The notes beneath the pieces were generated by a model. It did no database searches and was not told where the DNA came from. It saw only the letters and a list, made by a program, of their open reading frames with translations. The translations under genes were made by a program, and so were the position numbers. From Cellulomonas soli (GTDB taxonomy: Bacteria > Actinomycetota > Actinomycetes > Actinomycetales > Cellulomonadaceae): a DNA stretch of 64,000 bases. This document shows, piece by piece, positions 25,458-33,597 of the stretch (its first letter is position 1; each line of letters begins with the position of its first letter). The DNA lies in contig NZ_JACBZJ010000001.1 in the NCBI RefSeq assembly GCF_013409305.1, positions 3,348,001-3,412,000 of the forward strand, read 5' to 3'.

Positions 25458-26059
25458 TGTGCTCGGCGGCGCCTGTCCCTGGCGAGGAGCCGATCTTGGT
25501 CGACCTTGCTGCGGTTGGATTCGAGATGGGCTCGCTGGCGGACCTGCGGCTGTCCGGTGTCCGGTATCGCAAGGCGATCCCGGTCCTGGTCGATTGGCTC
25601 GGTCGTGCGAGCGATCCGAAGCTCCAGGGTGAACTCGTTCGGACGCTGTCGGTGCCGTGGGCCAATCCCGCTGCAACGCGGGCGGTAATCGACGAGTTCC
25701 GCGCGGTTGACGCGCGAGTCGATCCAACCGGCACGGGGTTGCGCTGGACGATGGGCAACGCACTGGAGGTGCTGTTCGACGATGCTGACTTCGGTGCCTT
25801 CGTTGAGCTAGCCGTCGACGAGCGGTACGGCAAGGCGCGGCAAATGATCGTGCTGGGGTTGGCCAAGTCAAAGAACCCTCAGGCCGTCGACGTGCTGCTC
25901 GGCCTGGTCGAGGACCCGGACGTCGATGGGCAGGCCGTGAAGGCGCTGGCGAAGCTCGGGGATCCCGCGGCGCGGCCAGCCTTCGAGTCGAAGCTCGGTG
26001 ACAGCCGTGCCTGGGTGCGGAACGAGGCGCGCAAGGGGCTGAAGAAACTGACCGGGTGA
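25457..26059 (+). CDS. HEAT-repeat immunity protein
   Basis: A 200-residue helical-repeat protein. HEAT-like pairs are visible in KAIPVLVDWLGRASDPKLQG, KARQMIVLGLAKSKNPQAVD, ALAKLGDPAARPAFESKLGD and RAWVRNEARKGLKK. The ATG overlaps the toxin stop (TGATG). HEAT-repeat proteins are frequent immunity partners of REase-fold polymorphic toxins, so neutralisation of the upstream nuclease is likely. It appears intact although the toxin has lost its delivery part. Confidence 0.75.
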   Translation: MCSAAPVPGEEPILVDLAAVGFEMGSLADLRLSGVRYRKAIPVLVDWLGRASDPKLQGELVRTLSVPWANPAATRAVIDEFRAVDARVDPTGTGLRWTMGNALEVLFDDADFGAFVELAVDERYGKARQMIVLGLAKSKNPQAVDVLLGLVEDPDVDGQAVKALAKLGDPAARPAFESKLGDSRAWVRNEARKGLKKLTG

Positions 26060-26145
26060 GTGCTCAGCCGTTCCGAATGTGGCGGGTGCCAGGTCCGGCC
26101 TGGATCTTCGGGCACCGGCCACGTTAGGCCGGCCCACTCGGATCG

Positions 26146-26394
26146 ATGGGCCGGGTCGCCTCGAGCGTGGACAACACGACGATGGAGTCGACCTGGTCGA
26201 GCCTGCAGCGCGAACTCCTCGACCGTCGCGCCTGGGCCAACCGCGAGGAGCTCGCCTCGGTGGTCTTCGGGTGGATCGAGGGCTTCTACAACCCCGTCCG
26301 GCGCCACTCCAGGCTCGGCTACCAGTCCCCGAACGAGTTCGAGGACCTTCACACCACCGCTAGCGCGGCGGCATCATCAACCAACCGCAGCTGA
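26146..26394 (+). pseudogene. 3' remnant of an older IS3-family transposase
   Basis: The frame encodes the end of an IS3 OrfB integrase domain: NTTMESTWSSLQRELLDRRA, then VFGWIEGFYNPVRRHSRLGY followed by QSPNEFE. The N-terminal two thirds, with the first two catalytic Asp residues, are missing. The present stop codon is supplied by the left end of the intact IS3 element inserted at 26392. The old right terminus reappears at 27643, beyond that insertion. Confidence 0.8.
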
Positions 26395-27642
26395 TCCTGA
26401 CCCGGTTCGACGGACTCAGCGGTGAGGAGCCGTGGGCTGCTGGCGGGTGGTGTTTTCGAACTCTACGGGGTTGTTCCAGCCAAGTGCGGAGTGGCGTCGG
26501 CGGCGGTTGTGGAAGCCCTCGATGTACTCGAAGATCGCGTTGGCGAGCTCGACTCGGGTGTTCCAGCGTCGGCGGTTCAGCAGTTCGGTCTGCATGCGTC
26601 CCCAGAACGACTCGACCACCGCGTTGTCATACGGGTCGCCCACGGTCCCCAGGGAGGGCAGCAGCCCGGCGCGGCGGGCGCGTTCGGTGAACGCCCAGGA
26701 GGTGAACTGCGGGCCGTGGTCGCCGTGGATGATCGTTCCTGGTGATGGCGTGCGCGAGTCGATTGCCATCCCCAGGGCGTTGGTGGCCAGGTCGGCGCGT
26801 TGCCGGGAGTCGATGGCCCAGCCGACCACGCGCCTGGAGTAGGTGTCGATGACGACGCAGCAGTAGAGCTTGCCTTCACGGGTGGGGTGTTCGGTGATGT
26901 CGGTGACCCAGAGTTGGTTCGGCCCGGTCCGGTGGAAGTCGCGGCGCACCAGGTCGGTCACGGTGATCTCGCGTCGGGAGCGTTTGCCTCTGCGGTGTGT
27001 GGGCAGGCCGGCCAGCTGTGCGCGACGCATGAGCAGTCCGACGGTGTTGTGCCCGACGACCACGCCGCCGGCGTGCACGAGTTCGGCGTGCACCCGCAGG
27101 CGCCCGTAGGTGCCGTGGGAGGCGGCGTGGATCGCGGCGATCTGATCGCCGAGCCAGGCGTGTCGGATCGCGCGGGCAGACGGAGCACGCGAGGCCCAGT
27201 CGTAGTAGCCGGAGCGGGACACTCCCAGCATCAGGCAGGCGCGGACGACCCGGACACCGTCACCGTGCAGTTCCGCCACGAGGCGGAACCGCTCTTTTGG
27301 GGGCACCACCGCCTCGACCGCAGCGGCGGCCTTACGCAGGATCTTGACCTCTTCCTCCAGGTCCCGGATCCGGGCGTGCGCCGAGGCGAGCTCGGCACTC
27401 TCGCTCGAGGAGGGGCCGAGCTTCAGCCCGCGGTCGACCAGGTCGCGCTGACGCCACCGGTGCAGCGCGGACTCGGCGATGCCGAGCGAGGCTGCCACGT
27501 CACGAAGGGTGCGACCGGACTCGACAAGATCGAGTGCGCGGCGGCGAAACTGCGGCGGATACGGCCTCGGCATGATCCATCCTCTCGGACGAAGCAGCCA
27601 TGGTCACCTCACCCGCAGGTCCGTCGAACCGGGTCAAGATCA
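26392..27642 (-). mobile_element. complete IS3-family insertion sequence
   Basis: The element is 1251 bp. Its ends match over 24 bases with one mismatch: TGATCCTGACCCGGTTCGAC... at 26392 and TGATCTTGACCCGGTTCGAC... reading inward from 27642. AGC is duplicated on both sides (26389-26391 and 27643-27645), giving a 3-bp target duplication. It carries one transposase frame on the minus strand. It is inserted inside the older IS3 copy. Confidence 0.92.
26416..27573 (-). CDS. IS3-family transposase, OrfA-OrfB fused in one frame
   Basis: A 385-residue protein. The N-terminus is an OrfA-type helix-turn-helix (RALDLVESGRTLRDVAASLG) with a Leu-rich coiled coil (ARIRDLEEEVKILRKAAAAV). The HTH_21 domain and integrase core follow, with DDE residues in LWVTDITEHPT, IIHGDHGPQFTS and DNAVVESFWGRMQTEL. 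Most IS3 elements make the fused product by ribosomal frameshifting. Here both parts are in one continuous frame without an internal stop. All catalytic residues are present, so it may be active. Confidence 0.92.
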   Translation of the reverse strand: MPRPYPPQFRRRALDLVESGRTLRDVAASLGIAESALHRWRQRDLVDRGLKLGPSSSESAELASAHARIRDLEEEVKILRKAAAAVEAVVPPKERFRLVAELHGDGVRVVRACLMLGVSRSGYYDWASRAPSARAIRHAWLGDQIAAIHAASHGTYGRLRVHAELVHAGGVVVGHNTVGLLMRRAQLAGLPTHRRGKRSRREITVTDLVRRDFHRTGPNQLWVTDITEHPTREGKLYCCVVIDTYSRRVVGWAIDSRQRADLATNALGMAIDSRTPSPGTIIHGDHGPQFTSWAFTERARRAGLLPSLGTVGDPYDNAVVESFWGRMQTELLNRRRWNTRVELANAIFEYIEGFHNRRRRHSALGWNNPVEFENTTRQQPTAPHR

Positions 27643-27663
27643 AGCTGTCCGGGAGACCGGGTC
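27643..27663 (+). repeat. right terminus of the older IS3 copy
   Basis: AGCTGTCCGGGAGACCGGGT followed by CA resembles the right-end inverted repeat of many actinobacterial IS3 elements. It directly continues the sequence broken at 26391 once the inserted IS and the duplicated AGC are removed. Confidence 0.6.
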
Positions 27664-27898
27664 AGGCTACGCGCGCGTTCTTATCGGAAGTCACCCACAC
27701 GACACGGTTGCGCGATGTGGGTTGTGCGAGGGCTTCTGGAACACGACTCACCGCCCGGAACGCGCCGGGGGGAGGGGCGACCGGCGAGCGTCCCACTTCC
27801 AAGGAATCGAGACGCACGAGATCCGGGGGGAGCCGCCCCACGTGCAGGTGAACTCCTGCAAGCATGTACTCGTTGCTGTCGACCAACGGAGGTTCGCC

Positions 27899-28054
27899 AT
27901 GTCTCAGAAGCCGAGCGCCGAGCACGACGAGGGATCCCGTCCCCCGAGGAAGTTGGAAGAGAAGGGCATCGATGTGGTCAACATGCCGTTGCGCCCACCG
28001 ACCGGTCAGGTGCTCCCTCAGAACACCGGAACCAGCGACCCGGACGTTGACTAG
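27899..28054 (+). CDS. small Pro-rich protein paired with second DUF6338 gene
   Basis: A 51-residue protein starting at ATG 27899 with GGAGG seven bases upstream. It begins MSQKPSAEHDEGSRPPRK and ends in NMPLRPPTGQVLPQ and an Asp-rich tail. It is polar and lacks membrane segments. Its start (M-x-x-K-P) and Pro/Gly content recall array peptide 3, but the G-Y-x-P motif is absent. It abuts the DUF6338 gene with no spacing, so the two are co-translated. Confidence 0.6.
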   Translation: MSQKPSAEHDEGSRPPRKLEEKGIDVVNMPLRPPTGQVLPQNTGTSDPDVD

Positions 28055-28702
28055 TTGATCACGGAGAACTGGCTGGGGATCCTGCTCTTCTTCCTCTTCG
28101 CCGCACCCGGCCTGCTGTACGACCTTCGGGAGGATCGGTACCGGGCTACGGTGAAGGAGAGTGCGTTCCGCGAAGCCGGTCGCACAGCACTTGCGTCGGT
28201 TCTGCTAGCGAGCGCAGCCCTGCCGTTCACCTACCTGGCGTCGCTGCTTCTTCCAGCCGTGTTCGCGTCGCCTGCCGAGGCCTTGCGCGCAGGAGCAGGA
28301 GCGGTGAGGGTCGATCCGGCACGGCTCGGAGCAACCGTCGCCGTCCAGGTGGGCGTGGCACTGGCGCTCGCCTGGCTCGTGCAGTGGCTCAGGCGCCGCA
28401 GCTCGGAGACGAACATCGTCGCTGACTCGTTGTGGACTCTGTCGCTGCGAGACCAGAAGACTCCCGATTCCCGTGTGCTCGTTCGGGCGCGGCTCAAGAG
28501 CGGCGAGATCTGGTCGGGGCTCGTCGAAGGGTTCAGTGCAGACCTAGAAGTCGCCGATCGGGAACTAGTCCTTGGACCGCCACTGTCCCGAATCTCGAAC
28601 CGCAAGTCACAGGAGATGCCGCAGGAGTGGGTGCGCGTCGTGATCACCGGGACTGAGATCGAATACCTCATGGTCCAATACGTGACCCTCGACGAGGGGT
28701 AG
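28055..28702 (+). CDS. second DUF6338-like membrane protein
   Basis: A TTG start directly follows the stop of the small Pro-rich gene. The N-terminal helix LGILLFFLFAAPGLLYDLRE, the conserved charged loop (ATVKESAFREAGRTALAS) and two further membrane helices are followed by a soluble domain: SLWTLSLRDQKTPDSRVLVR, then ARLKSGEIWSGLVEGFSAD and WVRVVITGTEIEYLMVQYV. This matches the DUF6338 architecture, although it is distant from the copy at 20136. Function unknown. Confidence 0.7.
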   Translation: MITENWLGILLFFLFAAPGLLYDLREDRYRATVKESAFREAGRTALASVLLASAALPFTYLASLLLPAVFASPAEALRAGAGAVRVDPARLGATVAVQVGVALALAWLVQWLRRRSSETNIVADSLWTLSLRDQKTPDSRVLVRARLKSGEIWSGLVEGFSADLEVADRELVLGPPLSRISNRKSQEMPQEWVRVVITGTEIEYLMVQYVTLDEG

Positions 28703-28778
28703 CCCCTCGCGAGGAAGTGCTCGTCGGCCGTCGCGGCTTGCGGCTCGTTCGCTCGCATCCCAGCGACCTTCGAGTTGG

Positions 28779-29261
28779 TCAGAGCAGGTCGGGCAGAGTC
28801 CCGCCCAGGTCGAGCCAGTGCCGCACCAAGGCGAGCTCCGGGGCTACTCGCCAGGTCTCCTGGAGCTTCGCGTCAAGTTCGGACAACGTGTTCGCAGTGG
28901 AAGCGTCGACGGAGGCGTTCGTGACGTCCTCGGCCTCGGTGCTGCCAGGGAGTATCTGTTCAAGCTTGGCAATCACCTGACGCTGCGCCGGGCGGTGAGC
29001 CGTCGCGGCGGCGTGGGCCTCGCGCACTCGGCGAGGCTGATCAAGGACGACGAGGTCACCAGCGTCCACGATCAGTCCCACTCGGCTCACGCGTCCGAAG
29101 CGAATGGCCAGTCGAAGGGTCTCAGTGTCCAGCACACGTTCCGCCGCTAGCCAGTCGAGCCGATCGAGATCCCCTCCGTGCTCGTCGACCGCGGCGAAGT
29201 CCTGTCTCCCTATGTGGTCGACCCAACGGGTCGTCCCATCAGGACGGATTTGGTACAGCAC
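28779..29261 (-). CDS. hypothetical protein, 160 aa
   Basis: The GTG at 29261 is chosen because GAGGGGG lies five bases upstream. The first 45 residues look like a small beta domain (LYQIRPDGTTRWVDHIGRQD), followed by a Leu/Arg-rich strand region (LRLAIRFGRVSRVGLIVDAG) and a helical C-terminus. No signal peptide and no recognised family. It lies tail-to-tail with the second DUF6338 gene. Confidence 0.5.
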   Translation of the reverse strand: MLYQIRPDGTTRWVDHIGRQDFAAVDEHGGDLDRLDWLAAERVLDTETLRLAIRFGRVSRVGLIVDAGDLVVLDQPRRVREAHAAATAHRPAQRQVIAKLEQILPGSTEAEDVTNASVDASTANTLSELDAKLQETWRVAPELALVRHWLDLGGTLPDLL

Positions 29262-29454
29262 CCCGGCCCCCTCACCCCGCCGAACTGCTCGGCGGTGCTT
29301 GGAGGCTAGTGCCAAGCATCCTGGCGCACGCATCGGCTCGCGCCCCGCGCCGCTCGATTCGCGCCCGTAAACCGTACTGGCACCTCTGCGTATCAAGGTC
29401 GGTCGTACTAGGACGCTCAGTGCCCGGGCGGCGAGAGCCGCCCGGGCACGTTGG

Positions 29455-30300
29455 TCAGGCGCGAGGCTTGGGACCGTGGTGCTCGGTCGCCGTGTCGGTC
29501 AGTCCGTCGAGGAGGGCCATGTGCTCGTCGGTGATGGTGAAGCCGAGGTCGGCGTTCTCGACCATCCGTGACGGCGTCGTGGTCTTCGGCAAGGGGACGA
29601 CTCCGCGCTGCTGCACGTACCGGATGCACAGCTGCGCGACGGACCGGTCGTAGGTGCGCGCGACGTCCAGCACGTCGGCGTTGGACAGGATCGACCCGGT
29701 CGCGAGGGGCGAGAAGCCCTCGACGAGGATGTCGTGGGTCTGGCAGTAGCGGGTGATCTCGTCCTGGGTGTTGCCGATGTAGAACTTGATCTGGTTGACC
29801 TGCGGCTTCAGGCGGGAAGCCGCGATCAGCTTCTCGAGGTCGGAGACGGCGAAGTTGGACACGCCGATCGCGCGGGCCAGGCGGTGTTCGTGGGCGCCCT
29901 CCATCGCGGCCCATGCCAGGGCGTTCCCGGTGGCGTGGTCGGCGCCCATCTGCGCCCAGGGCCAGGGCGCGTGGATCAGGTACAGGTCGACGTACGCCAG
30001 CCCGAGCGCGGCCAGGGACTCCTGCAGGCTGGTCGCGGCAGCGTCGTGGTCCTTGATCTCGGCGGGCAGCTTGGTGGTCACGAAGACGTCCTCGCGGGCC
30101 AGGCCGGAGTCGGCGATCGCGCGGCCGACGGAGGACTCGTTGCCGTAGGCGCGGGCGGTGTCGATGTGCCGGTACCCGGCCGCCAGAGCCGCGGAAACCG
30201 CGTCATAGGCCGCCGCGCCGTCCGGGATCTGCCACGTGCCGAACCCGAGGGTGGGAATCTGCACGCCGTTGGTGAGGGTGAGCTGGCCAGAGCTGGTCAT
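29455..30300 (-). CDS. aldo/keto reductase
   Basis: A 281-residue NADPH-dependent reductase. Family motifs are GFGTWQIPDGAAAYDAV, GYRHIDTARAYGNE (catalytic Asp and Tyr), VFVTTKLPAE (catalytic Lys), YLIHAPWPW (catalytic His), IGVSNF and the cofactor motif LPKTTTPSRMVEN. It is the last gene of a three-gene operon with an MFS pump and an SDR oxidoreductase, divergent from a TetR regulator. Substrate unknown; detoxification of small carbonyl compounds is plausible. Confidence 0.9.
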   Translation of the reverse strand: MTSSGQLTLTNGVQIPTLGFGTWQIPDGAAAYDAVSAALAAGYRHIDTARAYGNESSVGRAIADSGLAREDVFVTTKLPAEIKDHDAAATSLQESLAALGLAYVDLYLIHAPWPWAQMGADHATGNALAWAAMEGAHEHRLARAIGVSNFAVSDLEKLIAASRLKPQVNQIKFYIGNTQDEITRYCQTHDILVEGFSPLATGSILSNADVLDVARTYDRSVAQLCIRYVQQRGVVPLPKTTTPSRMVENADLGFTITDEHMALLDGLTDTATEHHGPKPRA

Positions 30301-30335
30301 GGTGGTGGAGCCTCCGGGATGGGTGCGCGGGTTGG

Positions 30336-31832
30336 TCATCGGGCGGTCAGGGCGGTCAGGGCGCGGTGGGTGCGGCGGTCGGTCCCGGCCAGGACGAGCG
30401 CGGCGACCACGGCCAGGGCGGCGATCACGGTCGCGCCGAGGTAGGCGCCGTGGACGCCGGTGGCCTCGCCGGCGCCGGGCCCGTCGGCGGCGCTGGTCGT
30501 CATCAGGGCGACCAGGACTGCGGTGCCGGCCGCGCCGGCGAGCTGCTGGACGGTGGAGTAGGTGGCCGATCCGTGGGAGTGCAGCTCGGGCCGCAGCGGG
30601 CTGAGCGCGGACGTCATGAGCGGGGTGAACAGGAACGCCAGAGCGATGTGCATGAGTGTGAACAGCGCCATCGCGACCCACGGGGAGGTGCCTGGTCCCA
30701 GGGTCAGCGCGAAGCCCGCCTGCGAGGCGGCCAGGACCAGCGCGCCGGGGATGACCAGCGGCCCCGCTCCGAGGCGGTCGTAGAGGCGGCCGACCACCGG
30801 GGACAGCACCGCCATGAGCACGCCGCCGGGGAGCAGCAGCAGACCGGTGGTCAGGGCGCTGGTGCCCAGCACGTCCTGCAGGTAGAGCGGCAGCACCGTC
30901 AGGGTCCCGAACAGGGTCATCACGACCAGGGCCAGTGCGACGATCGCCACGGCGAACGTCGGGGTCGCGAACGTGCGCAGGTCGAGCAGGGCGCGATCGG
31001 CGCGCGCGAGGTGCCGCTGGCGGTGGATGAACCAGGCGAGGAACCCCGCGCCGACCACCAACGCGATCCACGGCGGCACCGGGGCGTGCCCGCCGGTGGC
31101 CTCGCCGATGCTCGACAGGCCGAAGACGATCGCGCCGAATGCGATCGCCGAGACGATCACGGAGGGCGCGTCCAGCGGCGCCGGGACGGTCGCGGTGACG
31201 TTCTTCAGCCGCCACGCCCCCAGGGCCACCATCACCAGCGCGATCGGCAGGACCGTCCAGAACAGGACGTGCCAGTGCGCGGCCGACAGGATCGCCCCGG
31301 ACAGGGTCGGGCCGAGCGCGGGGGCGACGGCGGTGACGATCGAGATCGTGCCCATCATCGACCCGCGCCGTCCGGCCGGCACGATGGTCAGGACCGCGGT
31401 CATCAGCAGCGGCATCATCACGGCCGCACCGGCGGCCTGGACGATCCGCCCGGTCAGGAGCACCCCGAACCCGGGTGAGAGCGCGGCGATCAGCGTGCCG
31501 GCAGCGAACAAGGACATCGCCGTGAGGAACACCTGCCGAGTGGTGAAGCGCTGCAGGATGAACCCCGAGGTCGGGATGACGATCGCCATGGTCAGCAGGT
31601 ACCCGGTGGTCAGCCACTGGGCGGTCGCTGCGGTGATGCCCAGGTCGGCGATCAGGCTCGCCAGGGCGACGTTCATGATCGTCTCGTTCAGGATGACCAC
31701 GAACGTCGAGACGACCAGCAGCCCGAGCACGACCGGCGTGCCGGGCGTCAGCGTGCCGGCAGCCGGTGCGGCTGGTACGGCGTCCCGGAGCGGGCGTCCC
31801 GGTGCGATGGGGGCGGCGGAGTCGGTGGTCAC
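30336..31832 (-). CDS. MFS drug transporter, DHA2 (14-helix) type
   Basis: A 498-residue polytopic protein with about 14 membrane helices. Motifs are LNETIMNVALASLIADLGIT (motif D1 of DHA2 pumps), AQWLTTGYLLTMAIVIP, GRIVQAAGAAVMMPLL and ALGPTLSGAI (motif C). The GTG start overlaps the SDR stop in GTGA. It should export drugs or metabolites using the proton gradient. TetR control through the divergent promoter is inferred. Confidence 0.9.
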   Translation of the reverse strand: MTTDSAAPIAPGRPLRDAVPAAPAAGTLTPGTPVVLGLLVVSTFVVILNETIMNVALASLIADLGITAATAQWLTTGYLLTMAIVIPTSGFILQRFTTRQVFLTAMSLFAAGTLIAALSPGFGVLLTGRIVQAAGAAVMMPLLMTAVLTIVPAGRRGSMMGTISIVTAVAPALGPTLSGAILSAAHWHVLFWTVLPIALVMVALGAWRLKNVTATVPAPLDAPSVIVSAIAFGAIVFGLSSIGEATGGHAPVPPWIALVVGAGFLAWFIHRQRHLARADRALLDLRTFATPTFAVAIVALALVVMTLFGTLTVLPLYLQDVLGTSALTTGLLLLPGGVLMAVLSPVVGRLYDRLGAGPLVIPGALVLAASQAGFALTLGPGTSPWVAMALFTLMHIALAFLFTPLMTSALSPLRPELHSHGSATYSTVQQLAGAAGTAVLVALMTTSAADGPGAGEATGVHGAYLGATVIAALAVVAALVLAGTDRRTHRALTALTAR

Positions 31833-32647
31833 TCGCCCACCGCGGTCTCGGACACCTCGGCCCACGTCTGCCACTCCTGGAGCCGGCGCGCGTACTCCTC
31901 CTGGACCAGGCCGACCGGGCCCCTGCCGAGGAACAGCCGCAGCGGCGGGTTCGGGGCATCGACGAGCGTGAGGATCGCATGCCGGGTCGAGGACGGCGCG
32001 GCCAGGTCGCCGGGACCACCCGCCGCCGCCACTGCCCGGCGCAGCTGGTCGTAGGAGCTGATCGGCTCGGCGTGCTGAGCCGAGGAGAACGCCCAGTCCG
32101 TGGAGAACCCGAACGGCTCGACCAGGGTGACCTTGATCCCGAACGCGGCGACCTCCTGGGCCAGGGAGCTGCTGAAGCCCTCCAGGCCCCACTTCGAGGC
32201 GTGATAGAGCCCGAGCTCGGGGAAGGCCAGCACGCCGCCGATCGAGGAGACCTGCACGATGTGGCCCGAACCCTGCGCCCGCATGATCGGCAGCGCGGCC
32301 TGGGTGACCCACAGGGCGCCGAACAGGTTGGTCTCGATCTGCTGGCGCGCCTCGGCCTCGGACAGCTCCTCCAGCATCCCGAACATGCCGTAGCCGGCGT
32401 TGTTGATCACGACGTCGATTCGGCCGAAGTGCTCGGCGGCGCGTTGCACGGCGGCGAAGGCGGCCGCACGGTCGGTGACGTCGAGCTCGAGCGGCAGGAC
32501 CAGGTCGCCGTACCGCGCGACCAGCGGCGCGAGCGAGGACAGGTCGCGAGCGGTGGCCGCGACCTTGTCGCCGCGCTCGAGCGCCGCACTTGCCCACTCG
32601 CGACCGAAGCCACGGGACGTGCCGGTGATGAACCAGATCTTGCTCAT
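31829..32647 (-). CDS. short-chain dehydrogenase/reductase
   Basis: A 272-residue SDR with the nucleotide-binding TGTSRGFG at residues 8-15, NNAGYGMFG, the active-site Ser in VSSIGGVLAF and YHASKWGLEG (catalytic Tyr-x3-Lys). The C-terminal extension is typical of classical SDRs acting on larger substrates. It is the first gene of the operon and is divergent from the TetR gene, with an operator-like palindrome between them. Confidence 0.9.
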   Translation of the reverse strand: MSKIWFITGTSRGFGREWASAALERGDKVAATARDLSSLAPLVARYGDLVLPLELDVTDRAAAFAAVQRAAEHFGRIDVVINNAGYGMFGMLEELSEAEARQQIETNLFGALWVTQAALPIMRAQGSGHIVQVSSIGGVLAFPELGLYHASKWGLEGFSSSLAQEVAAFGIKVTLVEPFGFSTDWAFSSAQHAEPISSYDQLRRAVAAAGGPGDLAAPSSTRHAILTLVDAPNPPLRLFLGRGPVGLVQEEYARRLQEWQTWAEVSETAVGE

Positions 32648-32695
32648 CAGGGTGGTTCCTCTCAGGTTCTGGGGCGCTCCCGTAACCGGAGCGAC

Positions 32696-32723
32696 ACTCC
32701 ACTATAAGCGGAGTTGAACTCCG
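32696..32723. promoter_or_regulatory. operator-like inverted repeat between SDR and TetR genes
   Basis: CGGAGTTGAACTCCG at 32709-32723 is a perfect 7-bp inverted repeat around one base. A second arm (ACTCC at 32696-32700) pairs with the first GGAGT. TATAGT on the minus strand (32706-32701) fits a -10 element for the SDR operon. Binding by the divergent TetR protein is inferred. Confidence 0.6.
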
Positions 32724-32788
32724 GTACCATCGGGTGTGGCGCAGCGGACACCGCGTAGGCTGCGTCGCCGTACCGAGGAGGTCGCCCC

Positions 32789-33397
32789 ATGCCGAGCCCA
32801 GCAGCACAGGACGCCCCGCCACCGCAGCGCACCAGCCCCACCGGGCGTCCGATGCGCGCCGACGCTCGCCGCAACCGCGAGCGGCTGCTCGCCGCGGCCC
32901 GGGAGGTGTTCGCCGAGAAGCCCAACGACGCGTCCATGGACGACGTCGCCCGCCGGGCCGGCGTCGGGATCGCCACCCTCTTCCGGAACTTCCCCAAGCG
33001 GATCGACCTCGTCGGGGCCCTCTACGACGAGGACCTCGATGCCCTCGCCGACCGCGCCGCCGAGCTGGCCGCAACGCGCCAGCCATGGGAGGCGCTGACG
33101 GAGTGGCTCGACGCGTTCGTCACCTTCACCCAGGCCAAGCGCACGATCTTCGCCGAGGTCATCCAGTCCTTCGAACGGGACCCCGAGTCCGCCCAGCGCA
33201 CCCGCGACCGCATCGACGCGGCGGTCGGCACCGTCCTGGAACGCGCGCACGCCGCCGGTGAGGTCGACCCCGACCTGACCGTGCACGACCTCATCCAGCT
33301 CATCGGCGGGCTCGTGCTGTCGGTCGCGACCGACGACTCACGCACCCCGTACCTGCTCGGCCTCGTGCTCCGCGGGATCCGCGCACCTGGACGCTGA
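32789..33397 (+). CDS. TetR-family repressor
   Basis: The N-terminal helix-turn-helix reads RNRERLLAAAREVFAEKPND, then MDDVARRAGVGIATLFRNFP, a typical TetR DNA-binding domain at residues 27-75. The 120-residue ligand domain follows. The ATG has GAGGAGG upstream. It is divergent from the SDR-MFS-reductase operon and probably represses it until an inducer binds. Confidence 0.9.
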   Translation: MPSPAAQDAPPPQRTSPTGRPMRADARRNRERLLAAAREVFAEKPNDASMDDVARRAGVGIATLFRNFPKRIDLVGALYDEDLDALADRAAELAATRQPWEALTEWLDAFVTFTQAKRTIFAEVIQSFERDPESAQRTRDRIDAAVGTVLERAHAAGEVDPDLTVHDLIQLIGGLVLSVATDDSRTPYLLGLVLRGIRAPGR

Positions 33398-33597
33398 CCG
33401 GAGAACGTCCGACTGCAGCCCAGAACGCCAGGACGGCTCGCAGGAGGGGCAGGCTGGCCGTGCGCCCGTGAACACGTTGGTCAGCGGCATACGCAGACTA
33501 CGGAATGTCATGAGAGAACTTATCGGCGCTTGATATGGGTCTGTGCCAACCAGATGTGAGCGCTCGCCAGTAGGTGCGATCCGCTGAGCCAGAACAC

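Noticed and set aside
28231..29370. Plus- and minus-strand frames opposite the second DUF6338 gene and the hypothetical gene after it
   Set aside because: They have no ribosome sites, overlap better-supported genes and show shadow-like composition.
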